A DNA stretch of 64,000 nt from Dyadobacter sp. 676 (lineage in GTDB: Bacteria; Bacteroidota; Bacteroidia; Cytophagales; Spirosomataceae): the NCBI RefSeq assembly GCF_040448675.1, contig NZ_CP159289.1:1178001-1242000 (forward strand), given 5' to 3'. Shown here piece by piece: positions 9,137 through 18,085 of this stretch. Below the pieces are notes generated by a model. The model did no database searches, was not told the DNA's origin, and saw only the letters and a list, made by a program, of their open reading frames with translations. A program made the translations under genes and the position numbers. Position 1 is the first letter of the stretch, and each line of letters opens with the position of its first letter.

Positions 9137-9562
9137 ATGCCCAAAATCAATCCTTACCTCAACTTCGACGGAACTGCGGAAGAGGCTTTCAATTTTTACA
9201 AATCCGTTTTTGGCGGTGAATTTCGGGGCGTTCACAGAATGGACGGCACCCCAGGCTCGGAGAATTTGCCCGAAAACGAAAGAAACCGGATCATGCATAT
9301 CGCATTGCCTATTGGCGACGAGTTGCTGATGGCCTCGGACATTATGCCTTCCATGGGCCAGACGCTCACCGTTGGCAATAACAACTACGTATCCATTTTC
9401 GCCGACAGCCGTGAACAGGCCGATCAGTATTTCAATGGCCTTTCGGCCGGCGGCACCATCGAAATGCCGATGGAAGATCAGTTCTGGGGCGATTATTTCG
9501 GGGCGTTTCAGGATAAATACGGAGTGCACTGGATGATCAATTTTCCTTCACAGCAAGGTTGA
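9137..9562 (+). CDS. VOC family protein (PhnB-like)
   Basis: This 141-residue protein is a glyoxalase/bleomycin-resistance fold protein of the PhnB-like (DUF899-type 3-demethylubiquinone-like) group. Typical segments are INPYLNFDGTAEEAFNFYKSVFGGEF, IMHIALPIGDELLMASD, and the C-terminal WGDYFGAFQDKYGVHWMINF. A paralogue lies at 16194. Enzymatic activity of this subgroup is not established. The divergent ArsR operon upstream shares the intergenic region, and an intrinsic terminator follows the stop. Confidence 0.9.
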   Translation: MPKINPYLNFDGTAEEAFNFYKSVFGGEFRGVHRMDGTPGSENLPENERNRIMHIALPIGDELLMASDIMPSMGQTLTVGNNNYVSIFADSREQADQYFNGLSAGGTIEMPMEDQFWGDYFGAFQDKYGVHWMINFPSQQG

Positions 9563-9581
9563 TTCCGTGGATTGAAAGAAC

Positions 9582-9616
9582 AAAAAGCCGGTTCTCATCA
9601 TGAGAGCCGGCTTTTT
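9582..9616 (+). terminator. Intrinsic terminator after VOC gene
   Basis: AAAAAGCCGGTTCTCAT pairs with a near-complementary arm ending GAGAGCCGGCTTTTT, giving a strong stem of about 15 pairs with one mismatch and flanking A and T runs. It would work in both directions. Confidence 0.85.
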
Positions 9617-9767
9617 GGCCTTTATGAAGGCTGGTAGTTGACCGATCCTGATCGCAATTGGATTTTTGCAATCAATCATCAATTATTAATGAAATCGCAA
9701 CAGGCTTAGCATTTAATTACGTAATTCGGTATGGGAAATACCTCCAAACCATTTCAAAATCACAGCC

Positions 9768-11180
9768 ATGAAAATAGCCCTTGCGTTTCTTATCTCGACA
9801 GGTGTTTTATTATTCACAGCATCCTTCGCACAAACACGGCCGGATAATGCCCCTATAAGGTATCTCAATAATTTTTACAAATACACTTCCACCGAACTTA
9901 ATGCCGATTCGGCTTTATTTTATCTGCGAAAAATTGAGAGCAACAAGCTGTCGTCCGAACGGTTACCCAATGTTATCCATGAAGAATTTGCCCAGCAGAT
10001 TTTAGACCGTTCGTTCCCTGCTGGTATGGACACTTCCAAAATCAATGCGTTTCGCCGGGTTCAGGCATTCCACAAAAAACTGATGCCGGCCATTATGGCC
10101 GATACCAGCCAACTTATAAAACAGATTATCAAACCATTATACCTGTACTTGGAGATCCGGGAGCATATAAACGACGATAGGCAGCTCGCGGATATTACCG
10201 GCCGCTTTGTAAGAGAGACGCTTTCAGGGCCAGACATTTACCGCAACCGCACGGGCCGTTACGCATTGATGATTTATCCGATACTCAATTCCAAACCGGA
10301 ATTGAAACCACAGGCAGAAAAATTGCTGGAAACGGCAAATGCCGGACTTGAAAAAGGATTAGCAAAGGCTTCGGAAAACTCTACGCAAAACGAGCTGACA
10401 CAACGTGCCTGGCACCGGTACCTTTATGCTTATATGAATGTAATTAAATCGGAACGGGAGCCTGATTCGGGCAAGCGGAAAGCTTTCCTGAAAACGGCCT
10501 ACGATTACAGCCCGGATGTAATTGACAGGCAACATCAATGGGCCTACTTTTATGATATGTACATCATGTTTCGAAAAGAAAAAAGCTCTTTCCGGGAGGA
10601 ATATCTTCAATACCTTACTGCCCATTCGGATCAGAACAATTTACTTTCCACACTGCTTGAAATTGCATTACAACAACCCGAATACAAAGAAAGGTTGAAA
10701 ACTGCCTACCTAAAAATAAATGGCCCGCAAGCTGATTTTCCGAAATTCTGGATGGCCAGTGTAAACAATTACGCTCAAACCGCCCCTCCTATTTCGCTTT
10801 CAATGCTGGATAAATCCCGCTTTTCGAACAGCGCCGCGGAAGGGAAATGGCTGCTGGTCGATTTCTGGGGAACGTGGTGTGGGCCATGCCGCGCCGAACA
10901 TCCCGAAATGCAGAAATTCTATGAATCCAGTATCAAAACCAATGCCGATAAAATCGCCCTGCTGACGATTGCATGCCGCGATACGGAAGCAAAAGTAACT
11001 ACCTACATGACCGAAAAGAACTTTTCATTCCCCGTAGCAATGTCGGACAACAAAATCGAACATACGTATAAAGTACCCGGTTATCCTACCAAATTACTGA
11101 TAACTCCGGCGGGAAAGTACATTTTTGTTCCTTCGGGAAATGACTGGATCAGCTTCGTAAAACATTACACCGATCTGTAA
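9768..11180 (+). CDS. TlpA-like thioredoxin-domain protein
   Basis: This 470-residue secreted protein starts with a signal peptide (MKIALAFLISTGVLLFTASFAQ). A long, mostly helical N-terminal region of about 330 residues has no recognised domain. The last 120 residues are a thioredoxin fold with the active-site motif WCGPC near residue 369 (LLVDFWGTWCGPCRAEHPEM) and the cis-proline loop VPGYPTKLLITP. This architecture is common in Bacteroidota as TlpA/ResA-like periplasmic disulfide reductases. The redox partner is unknown. It is monocistronic by its surroundings, with a convergent vWA gene eight bases downstream. Confidence 0.9.
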   Translation: MKIALAFLISTGVLLFTASFAQTRPDNAPIRYLNNFYKYTSTELNADSALFYLRKIESNKLSSERLPNVIHEEFAQQILDRSFPAGMDTSKINAFRRVQAFHKKLMPAIMADTSQLIKQIIKPLYLYLEIREHINDDRQLADITGRFVRETLSGPDIYRNRTGRYALMIYPILNSKPELKPQAEKLLETANAGLEKGLAKASENSTQNELTQRAWHRYLYAYMNVIKSEREPDSGKRKAFLKTAYDYSPDVIDRQHQWAYFYDMYIMFRKEKSSFREEYLQYLTAHSDQNNLLSTLLEIALQQPEYKERLKTAYLKINGPQADFPKFWMASVNNYAQTAPPISLSMLDKSRFSNSAAEGKWLLVDFWGTWCGPCRAEHPEMQKFYESSIKTNADKIALLTIACRDTEAKVTTYMTEKNFSFPVAMSDNKIEHTYKVPGYPTKLLITPAGKYIFVPSGNDWISFVKHYTDL

Positions 11181-11188
11181 AACACCCG

Positions 11189-13978
11189 TCACCTGCCGGC
11201 CAGCTTCTTTGCCTGGGCTTCCAGGATCAGTTGCAGGTCGGCGGTGGCGTCGGTTACGTGCGCATAGGAACCCATGCCCAGTTCGCTTAGCTTTTTGAGC
11301 TTTTGCCCGGTGTGCTCGTTACGCCCGAAAGTAAAAACGCTCAGATACACGTCCTGATGTGCATTCTGCCGGATCATATCCACGACCTCGTCGCTAACCG
11401 GAAACTCGCCGTCCGTAGCCAGTACAATGCGATTGTTACCTGCGCGGATGTATTGTTTGTTGGCGGTTTTATAGGCCAGTTTAATGCCCTCGTTACCGTC
11501 GGTATCGCCGTCGGATTGCAACAGGTCGATCATCCGGGCTATTTCCGCAGCTTTGGCGCCGGAAGTCGGTTTGAGCACCACCCTGGCCTTGCCCGAATAC
11601 AATACAATGGAGATCATGTCCTCGGGCCGCACGAGCGTTAGCAGCGATTTGATCGAGCGTTTCAACAAAGGCATTTTGTAGGGCGAGTTCATCGAGGACG
11701 ACACATCCAGCAAGAGCACCATATTGTTCGGCGCGAATCCTTCGAGCGAACGGGTTACATTTTGCAATTGCGCATTGCGGTCGACATACACGGTATCCAC
11801 GCGCACACGCTCGACGTAAACGGTGTCGCGCGTTACGGGTGCGGCTTCGCTCGTGAGCGGACGCGTATCTGTACGTGCGGGAGCCCCGGCTTCCATGCTT
11901 GTTGATTGGGCCTGGGCTATGCTTTTAACCGGTTCGTCCGGCCCGTCCGTTGGTGCTTCAATTCCCGACTTTTCCTCTTTCTCCGGTGGCGGCACCGGTT
12001 TCTGCGGTTTCGTACGCCGGAACGCGAACACGTCGGGTTGATTGATGGTTTTCAAAAGCCCCGCCTTCGAGAGCTCTATAAAATTGTTGTACTCGTAAAC
12101 CAGCTCGTTATTGTAGAAATAATAAAAAGACTCGTAAGGATGCGCCGCATAGCCCGAAGAAGCGGGTTTATATTTTTTCACGCTTTCGGCAAACCGGCCG
12201 GCATTGGCGCCCAGGTCTTCATAGGGCGTGTATGGGCAAAGCCCGTTACTTCGGCCATATCGTTTCAGGCCCTTCATATTTTTGTATTCGTCGGCAATCA
12301 GCTGGCGGCTGTCCGCTTCGAGTGCCGTGGTTTCGGGAAGTTTTGAAGATTCGCCCCGCAAATAGTCGCGTAAACCGAACATAACGTCGTGCCCGTTATC
12401 CATGGTTTTAAGCATCGCGCTGCCCGCAACATACCACGAGCCTGCGGGCAGCGCGTTCGGATAGCTTTCGTGAATGCGGCGGATGTCGTTGTAGAGTTGC
12501 TCTTTCTTTTTATCCAAAACATCAAAAAGCACGATATAACGATCGAGAATAGCGTCAGAACGGCGGAGCTGGTCTTTCAGGTATTGTTTTTCGGAGGTAT
12601 AGCGCACCAGTTCAATGCTCAGGCCGTCCATTTCCTGCAAAACGTTCATTAGAACCTCGGCCTGGCCGGTTACCGATTTGCGGTAAGGTTCGGGAATAGA
12701 GGTACTGGCACTTAAAAGCAAGGCGTATTCGGATGAAGGCACTTTGAAATCCTCATGCGAATAGCTCAGGTTCGCCCGCTTTTGGGCTTTGGCGGGATCA
12801 CGGTAATATTCCGCCGAGCTTTGATAGTTGCGCAGGATCATTTGGAGTAAATGCATTTGCCGCAGCGACTGATTGATCCAATCAACATATTGATTTAAAG
12901 TCGTGATCAGCGCCGGACTGGCCGGTGCCGGTGCCCTTTTCACGTTCAGCAGCTGAAACGACCTGTCCTGAAACGGCGGGGTTGCTTTACCCGCCGGTGC
13001 GGTTTCGACGGAACGTTCCGGAGTCATTACCGGGCTGAATGCCGGATAGCCCAGCAGCAGATGCCCGGGCTTGCTGTACCCGACAAATGCCTTGTAAAAT
13101 TCCAGCATATCATGATTGAAATGCTCTACCAGCGACATGTACACCTCGTTTCCATGCCGCGCCGATTGCTGAGCCGCGAAATTATGGTCATCCAGCGCCC
13201 TCCGTTTCACATCCTGCATCGAAGCCAGCGCCGATTTAAAACTTCCGACCATATCCGAAGCGGGATATTGTAGCTGTGAGGCCGTATTTCCGATGGTCGC
13301 CAATGCCTTTTCGTCGTCCAGCATGCTCTGGCGCACGAGGTTTACCGGCCATTCCGCTTTGGTGGCGTCGTTTAAATAATAAGGCAATGCTTCGAGCAAC
13401 CGCTGCTGTGCGGCAATCACCTCTCCCATGCCTTTTTCGGTTATCAGATAAGGGTCCGTGGCGGAGCGATCGGCAAGACTGGTATAAACCTGCCTGATTT
13501 GTGTGTAAAGCGCGTTTTTATCGTGCGCGTAGCGCTCAAAAAGCGATTGCATTTCAGCGACCAGTCCGTCTGATTTTTTAAGATTGTCCCGTTCGTAGTC
13601 CTTTAAACGCACGTAAGTTTCAAGTGCCTTGCAGGTTTCATCCAACTTGCCGAGCACCTTCCAGACGTTCTCCGCGCCCGCATTGAGCTGTTTTCTCTTC
13701 CCTGCTTCGATACCGGTGCCGGCCAGCGCCTTTTGATAGTAATATTCTTCCAGGGGCCCCGACGACGGCAAGCGCAGCCCGTAGTCCGACTTTTTACGGT
13801 AACGCTTTACATCGTCCTGGTATTCGCTGAGCATTTTAAACCGTCGGATAACTATTTCCGACGACTCGCTCAAAAATTCGACATAGTGGTTCAACGACGT
13901 CTGCGGTGCTTCGCGTTGTGCGGTAACCGTATTGGTAATGCATGCAAACAGAATGATCAGGATGGAGACGCGCCTCAT
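11189..13978 (-). CDS. Secreted protein with C-terminal von Willebrand A domain
   Basis: This 929-residue protein starts at MRRVSILIILFACITNTVTAQ, a clear signal peptide. An upstream in-frame ATG at 14086 adds 36 residues without signal-peptide character and is rejected. About 600 helical residues follow, with YxxY and coiled-coil-like stretches and no known domain. A Pro/Glu-rich linker (PVPPPEKEEKSG) and a repeat of VYVERVRVDTVYVDR precede the vWA domain at about 755-929. The vWA domain has an intact MIDAS: D-V-S-S-S, then the TDGNEG and ATDGEF segments. It probably mediates metal-dependent protein binding at the cell envelope. No partner gene (MoxR-type ATPase) lies nearby, so the usual vWA-ATPase chelatase pair is absent here. 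Confidence 0.85.
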   Translation of the reverse strand: MRRVSILIILFACITNTVTAQREAPQTSLNHYVEFLSESSEIVIRRFKMLSEYQDDVKRYRKKSDYGLRLPSSGPLEEYYYQKALAGTGIEAGKRKQLNAGAENVWKVLGKLDETCKALETYVRLKDYERDNLKKSDGLVAEMQSLFERYAHDKNALYTQIRQVYTSLADRSATDPYLITEKGMGEVIAAQQRLLEALPYYLNDATKAEWPVNLVRQSMLDDEKALATIGNTASQLQYPASDMVGSFKSALASMQDVKRRALDDHNFAAQQSARHGNEVYMSLVEHFNHDMLEFYKAFVGYSKPGHLLLGYPAFSPVMTPERSVETAPAGKATPPFQDRSFQLLNVKRAPAPASPALITTLNQYVDWINQSLRQMHLLQMILRNYQSSAEYYRDPAKAQKRANLSYSHEDFKVPSSEYALLLSASTSIPEPYRKSVTGQAEVLMNVLQEMDGLSIELVRYTSEKQYLKDQLRRSDAILDRYIVLFDVLDKKKEQLYNDIRRIHESYPNALPAGSWYVAGSAMLKTMDNGHDVMFGLRDYLRGESSKLPETTALEADSRQLIADEYKNMKGLKRYGRSNGLCPYTPYEDLGANAGRFAESVKKYKPASSGYAAHPYESFYYFYNNELVYEYNNFIELSKAGLLKTINQPDVFAFRRTKPQKPVPPPEKEEKSGIEAPTDGPDEPVKSIAQAQSTSMEAGAPARTDTRPLTSEAAPVTRDTVYVERVRVDTVYVDRNAQLQNVTRSLEGFAPNNMVLLLDVSSSMNSPYKMPLLKRSIKSLLTLVRPEDMISIVLYSGKARVVLKPTSGAKAAEIARMIDLLQSDGDTDGNEGIKLAYKTANKQYIRAGNNRIVLATDGEFPVSDEVVDMIRQNAHQDVYLSVFTFGRNEHTGQKLKKLSELGMGSYAHVTDATADLQLILEAQAKKLAGR

Positions 13979-14135
13979 ACGTAAACAACTGAAAGTATGT
14001 GTGTTATTTGCTGCACGAAGGTCGGGATTTTTACCCGGAATCCGGCAGCGCATATACTTCCGTAAAATAAGTCGTTCGTACAACACCTCTCACCCGGCCC
14101 CGAATGCGCTATGCCGCGCTCACACAGCGACTGTC

Positions 14136-14915
14136 TCAAACGGACAAATAGCTGGTCAGCTCCGAGATATCGACTTTCAGCATCCGGCTTTTGAAGAGAT
14201 CAGCCTTGTATTTGAAAATGAAGTTACGAAGCGACATGCCCGTTTGGTTGAGCACACAGATATTGGCCACCTCTTCCGAAATATTGAACCGCATGAGCAG
14301 TTCCGGCACGCGGATGTTCTTGTTCTGGTGCAGTTCTTCCCGGAGGTAGCGGATAATCGACTCGGCGAGGTTCTGGCGACCGGCCGTTTCCTCTATCTTT
14401 CTGCTTTCGAAATTATTCCTGGCCAGAATCGTGACAATCAGATCGATGCTGCCACGAATGAGTTTGTTATGAGACGTAGGTTGCTGGGTTATTTCAAAAA
14501 GGATTTGGTTGATCAGGTAAGTAATGGTTTGCGCGTCGCGCTCGTTCTGCAATGGTTTGCCCTGTGTAAGCCGCACGCCCTCGCAGAGATGTTCCGCTTG
14601 TTTGTAAATGTCGGCAAAATCGGGGCTGAACTCTTTTTTCTTTAAAAAATCGTCCGAAAGCCAGGTGTCGAATGCGATAAGGAAAATTTCGGCGCTGCCG
14701 TCTTCCTGAAAAATCGGATGCTGGCCGGGGCGAAGCATGATTACGCCATGCGGGGTGTAATCGTATAATTTTCCATCCAGGCTGAAATGGCCTTCCCCCG
14801 AGCGGATGAATATCATGCGATAATGGGGCGTCAGTTCATTGTGGGTTTCCCAAACACGGGTCTTGCTTTGAAGCACATGGTACTTTTTGTGGGCGTTGAA
14901 TTGGATGACAGGCAT
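14136..14915 (-). CDS. AraC-like regulator lacking the second HTH motif
   Basis: The likely product is 259 residues from the ATG at 14915 (MPVIQFNAHKKYH). The upstream in-frame ATG at 15107 lies in sequence that does not look coding. The N-terminal half is an AraC-type sensing cupin (HYRMIFIRSGEGHFSLDG, GVIMLRPGQHPIF). The C-terminus has the first helix-turn-helix region (LLMRFNISEEVANICVLNQTG, then SLRNFIFKYKADLFKSRML) but stops at KVDISELTSYLSV, where a normal AraC family member would begin its second HTH. No continuation was found in the other frames after the stop. It may be a truncated regulator or a natural one-HTH variant. Confidence 0.7.
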   Translation of the reverse strand: MPVIQFNAHKKYHVLQSKTRVWETHNELTPHYRMIFIRSGEGHFSLDGKLYDYTPHGVIMLRPGQHPIFQEDGSAEIFLIAFDTWLSDDFLKKKEFSPDFADIYKQAEHLCEGVRLTQGKPLQNERDAQTITYLINQILFEITQQPTSHNKLIRGSIDLIVTILARNNFESRKIEETAGRQNLAESIIRYLREELHQNKNIRVPELLMRFNISEEVANICVLNQTGMSLRNFIFKYKADLFKSRMLKVDISELTSYLSV

Positions 14916-15350
14916 AACACAAACCTTCTGCTGTTTGCCCCAATTTGGCAACGCGGCTTTTGGAATGAAAATGCAAATCGCGGAACGCCCGTTTTCCGGG
15001 GCCGAAACGGCAATTTTGAATGCGGAAGTCAACCAACGGTTATTTATCCAACAGCTCCTAAACTCCGATATATGCTCGGTAGTTACAAAAAACTTTCTGC
15101 GTCGCACCGGGAGTCAGGTCCATTTTCGGCCTTCCTGCCGAAACGGCGTGTATTCCGCGGATCGGCAGCAGCATGATGCGGTTGTTGCGTAAAAATCCGA
15201 TGGGATCAACCTCAGCTATTTTTGTCCCGAAAAGACGAGGCCGCATAAGTCAGGTAGCGAGTTTGGAAGGAGCAAAATAAGGTAATTTCATGAAAAATTA
15301 TCAGTATTTTGCAAGGCTAAAACCTGTCGAAACATTAAATCAAGCCCCCT

Positions 15351-16073
15351 ATGACCCGTTTCTTCGTTACAGCATTCGCCGCGTTACTTTCCCTGAACGC
15401 ATTTTCCCAGGCGCTGAACACGCTCACTGCCGCCGAAAAGAAAGAAGGCTGGAAACTGCTTTTCGATGGCAAAGACCTGAAAGGCTGGCACGCCTACAAT
15501 GGCAAGTCGGTAGGTTCGGCCTGGATCATCGAGAATGGCGCTATTAAACTGAATGTGCCCGAGCGTGCCGGCAACAAGGCCAAAAACGGAGGCGACATCG
15601 TCACCGACGAAATAGTGAACGGCGATTTTGAGTTCAAAGCGGAGTGGAAAGTGAGTAAATATGCCAACAGCGGCATTTTCTTCTTCGTTCAGGAATCGCC
15701 CAAATACAAAAACATGCATGATACCGGACTGGAATTGCAGGTGATCGACGACAAAATTTATGAAGGCGCCCGGGAAAATACGCACCGCGCCAGCGACTTT
15801 TTCGGCATCGCGAACGCCCGCCTGCGCGAGGGTAACCCGCAGGGAGAATGGAACAAGATCCATTTCATCGTCAAGAAGGGCAAACTGACGGTTTATCAAA
15901 ACGAATTTATCGTGCAGGAACATAACCTCAACGGTGCCGACTGGAAACAGAAAGTCGCCAACAGCGGGTTGAAAGCCGCACCCATAGCCAGCGGAAACTA
16001 TAACGGCCGGATCGGCTTGCAGGACTGGGGCAGCACGGTTTGGTACCGTAACATCAAGTTAAGAAAACTTTAA
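15351..16073 (+). CDS. Secreted DUF1080 domain protein (3-keto-disaccharide hydrolase-like)
   Basis: This 240-residue protein has a signal peptide (MTRFFVTAFAALLSLNAFSQ) and a full DUF1080 concanavalin-like domain: EGWKLLFDGKDLKGWHAYNG near the N-terminus, DFEFKAEWKVSKYANSGIFFFVQES in the centre, and a C-terminal GRIGLQDWGSTVWYRNIKLR. Several characterised DUF1080 proteins act in 3-keto-glycoside degradation, which gives the family its name, but the activity of this copy cannot be read directly. A second DUF1080 gene lies at 34844. No sugar-degradation genes flank it, so its substrate is unknown. Confidence 0.9.
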   Translation: MTRFFVTAFAALLSLNAFSQALNTLTAAEKKEGWKLLFDGKDLKGWHAYNGKSVGSAWIIENGAIKLNVPERAGNKAKNGGDIVTDEIVNGDFEFKAEWKVSKYANSGIFFFVQESPKYKNMHDTGLELQVIDDKIYEGARENTHRASDFFGIANARLREGNPQGEWNKIHFIVKKGKLTVYQNEFIVQEHNLNGADWKQKVANSGLKAAPIASGNYNGRIGLQDWGSTVWYRNIKLRKL

Positions 16074-16193
16074 GAACCAGGGGGTTGTCGCGTTGCCCCC
16101 CTCCGGTTGTCCTGTTATCCCCCGCAGGTGTTATGGGCCGGAAATTACCTTTGCCCACATTACACCATACAACCACCTTAACTACAAAAAATT

Positions 16194-16601
16194 ATGGAAA
16201 AGGCCGTATTGCATCCGTATTTGATGTTCGAAGGCGATTGCCACGAAGCGATGGAGTTTTACAAAGGTATTTTCGGCGGCGAGCTGAACATGATGACATT
16301 CGGACAGGTCGACAACAGCTGCCCGGCCGCACTGCGCGAGAAGATCATGCATGCATCGCTTATGGGAGGAGAAGTCGATTTTATGGGTTGCGACAGTCCG
16401 CAGCCGGGCCCGCTCGCAGGCGACAAGATCCAGCTTTCGCTCAGCGGTTTCGACGAAGCCAACCTCCGCAAAAAATTCGAACAGCTCAGTGAAGGCGGCA
16501 CCATTACCGTACCGATGGAAAAGCAGGTCTGGGGCGACATTTTCGGCGCTTTCAAGGACAAGTACGGCATCGACTGGATGATCGACGTACGGGCGCAGTA
16601 G
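16194..16601 (+). CDS. VOC family protein (PhnB-like), second copy
   Basis: This 135-residue glyoxalase-fold protein is a paralogue of the gene at 9137. The shared segments are YLMFEGDCHEAMEFYKGIFGGEL, IMHASLMGGEVDFMGCD, and the C-terminal VWGDIFGAFKDKYGIDWMIDV. Its start follows a purine-rich leader (ACTACAAAAAATT) and the gene is short and complete. Function is unknown for this subgroup. A hairpin follows the stop, before the convergent lipoprotein gene. Confidence 0.9.
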   Translation: MEKAVLHPYLMFEGDCHEAMEFYKGIFGGELNMMTFGQVDNSCPAALREKIMHASLMGGEVDFMGCDSPQPGPLAGDKIQLSLSGFDEANLRKKFEQLSEGGTITVPMEKQVWGDIFGAFKDKYGIDWMIDVRAQ

Positions 16602-16617
16602 CCGACACACGTTTCCT

Positions 16618-16643
16618 GAGCCGGGGCTACACGCTCCGGCTTT
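16618..16643. terminator. Hairpin between convergent genes
   Basis: GAGCCGG and CCGGCT arms around a short loop, followed on the plus strand by a T-rich stretch, lie between the VOC gene and the lipoprotein gene, which end toward each other. Confidence 0.55.
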
Positions 16644-17055
16644 ATTCATGCTTCACAAACCGCTCCTGCAAATACCAGCGTGTACAGGAATCTTTATCCA
16701 CCCTGCGGACAAAGCTGAAATAAATATCGGAGGGACAACCGTACGCCCCCACATACATTACACCGATTTTCGGGTATTTCTGAACAATGCTATCGGGCAG
16801 GACCAGTTGGTTGGAAGTGCTGCTGGCATAATAGGGCACGTACGTCTGCGCACCTGACGTATCCTTCAGAGGCGCAATGGCCCAGTCGAGGCCGATCGAC
16901 GTCGGCGTGTTAGCGGTCAGCAAAAGCCCACCCGTCCCGTCATAGCAATCCGACGAAACCGTCATTTGCTCAACCGGCACGCAACTGTCCCGTTTTTCAA
17001 CATTCTTATCAGAACATGCCCATGCCACAACGGCTAGGGCCAGGATTTTTTTCAT
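16642..17055 (-). CDS. Small putative lipoprotein
   Basis: The product is 137 residues from ATG 17055 (MKKILALAVVAWACSDKN), where AWAC is a lipobox with the lipidated Cys at position 14. The upstream in-frame ATG at 17145 would place the signal sequence internally and is rejected. The mature part has no domain that I recognise. It contains pairs of cysteines (DSC, DCYDG, GCPSD and DSC) that suggest disulfides, and segments such as KIGVMYVGAYGCPSDIYFSFV. It converges with the VOC gene, with a hairpin between them. Confidence 0.6.
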   Translation of the reverse strand: MKKILALAVVAWACSDKNVEKRDSCVPVEQMTVSSDCYDGTGGLLLTANTPTSIGLDWAIAPLKDTSGAQTYVPYYASSTSNQLVLPDSIVQKYPKIGVMYVGAYGCPSDIYFSFVRRVDKDSCTRWYLQERFVKHE

Positions 17056-17204
17056 AGGATTCTGCTTTAACAACACCGCTTGGTTGACACTAATTATGTG
17101 TTGTTTAAAAGCAGTTACCTCACCTGCCTTACCCATCCCATACATTAAACGAAGAGTTCATCTTGTTTACTGTCGGCATTTTTGCTATTTTTGAAACCTA
17201 TTTT

Positions 17205-17221
17205 TTGATATTAAAAATACC
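17205..17221 (+). promoter_or_regulatory. Candidate damage-response operator upstream of imuA
   Basis: The 17-mer TTGATATTAAAAATACC lies 26 bases before the imuA start codon. It matches, in inverted orientation, 16 of 17 bases of the motif in the dinD/imuB intergenic region. The shared association with mutagenesis genes suggests an SOS-type operator. This is inference, since no LexA gene is visible. Confidence 0.45.
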
Positions 17222-17246
17222 AATATTATAACTCAAACGTTCCCTT

Positions 17247-18008
17247 ATGGCTCTCCCGCTCCTGAAAAACGGCATGTTTAACAGGTTGCAAGAAGATATT
17301 CTTGCATTGCAGGGGTTCAGCACGCTCCCCGGAGCCAAAAAGATCGATCTTGGGTTGGGAATTATGAATGCTTCGTTCCCGAGCCATTCTTTTCCCATCG
17401 GCGCGGTGCATGAGTTTATCAGCATGGGTCCGGAAAACGCTGCGGCTACCACCGGCTTTATGGCGGGATTGCTGGGAAAACTGATGGGCGAATATGGCAT
17501 ATGTCTCTGGGTCGGCATTAAACCGATAGTATTTCCCACAGCATTGAAAATTTTCGGTGTGGAGCCGCATCGAATTATTTTCATCGATTTGAATAAAGAA
17601 AAAGACGTGATCTGGGCCGTAGAAGAAGCCCTTAAATGCGAATCGCTTGCTGCGGTTGTAGGCGAGCTACGGGAAATTACGTTCACAGAATCGCGCCGGT
17701 TACAGCTTGCTGTCGAACAAAGCCGTGTTACAGGTTTCCTCCACCGGAACAATCCACGCGCGGTGAACCCGCTCGCATGTGTGTCGCGATGGCAGGTAAC
17801 GCCGATGGCCAGCCGGATCGAACCGGGGATGCCGGGAGTGGGCCGCCCGTGCTGGCATGTGGAATTGCAAAAAATCCGCAACGGCGAGCCTGGTGAGTGG
17901 GATATGGAATGGGTGTCGGGGCGGTTTCAACATCTGAAAAAAGACATTCAGGAACACCCGCAAAAAGCGGCGGAAGTTGCTCCTTTTTATATCTCCCAAA
18001 GAGCTTAA
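17247..18008 (+). CDS. imuA: ImuA-type protein, RecA-fold (error-prone repair)
   Basis: This 253-residue protein has the layout of ImuA/SulA-like proteins, which associate with ImuB and DnaE2 in damage-induced mutagenesis. Segments include SFPIGAVHEFISMGPENAAATTGFMAGLL, FGVEPHRIIFIDLNKEKDVIWAVEEALKC, and the C-terminal RIEPGMPGVGRPCWHVELQKIRNG. No Walker A of classical RecA is apparent, as is usual for ImuA. imuA usually precedes imuB-dnaE2 directly, but here they are about 5.5 kb apart. A candidate operator lies just upstream. Confidence 0.85.
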   Translation: MALPLLKNGMFNRLQEDILALQGFSTLPGAKKIDLGLGIMNASFPSHSFPIGAVHEFISMGPENAAATTGFMAGLLGKLMGEYGICLWVGIKPIVFPTALKIFGVEPHRIIFIDLNKEKDVIWAVEEALKCESLAAVVGELREITFTESRRLQLAVEQSRVTGFLHRNNPRAVNPLACVSRWQVTPMASRIEPGMPGVGRPCWHVELQKIRNGEPGEWDMEWVSGRFQHLKKDIQEHPQKAAEVAPFYISQRA

Positions 18009-18048
18009 AGATTGGCGGCAATGTTTTTTTTATTTAGTTTTATATATA

Positions 18049-18076
18049 ATTTTATTTTATATTAATTAAATAAAAT
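18049..18076. other. AT-rich palindrome, possible terminator of imuA
   Basis: ATTTTATTT pairs with AAATAAAAT around an A/T-rich loop just after imuA. It has a weak, all-A/T stem and is called with low confidence. Confidence 0.3.
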
Positions 18077-18085
18077 CTCATAGCC

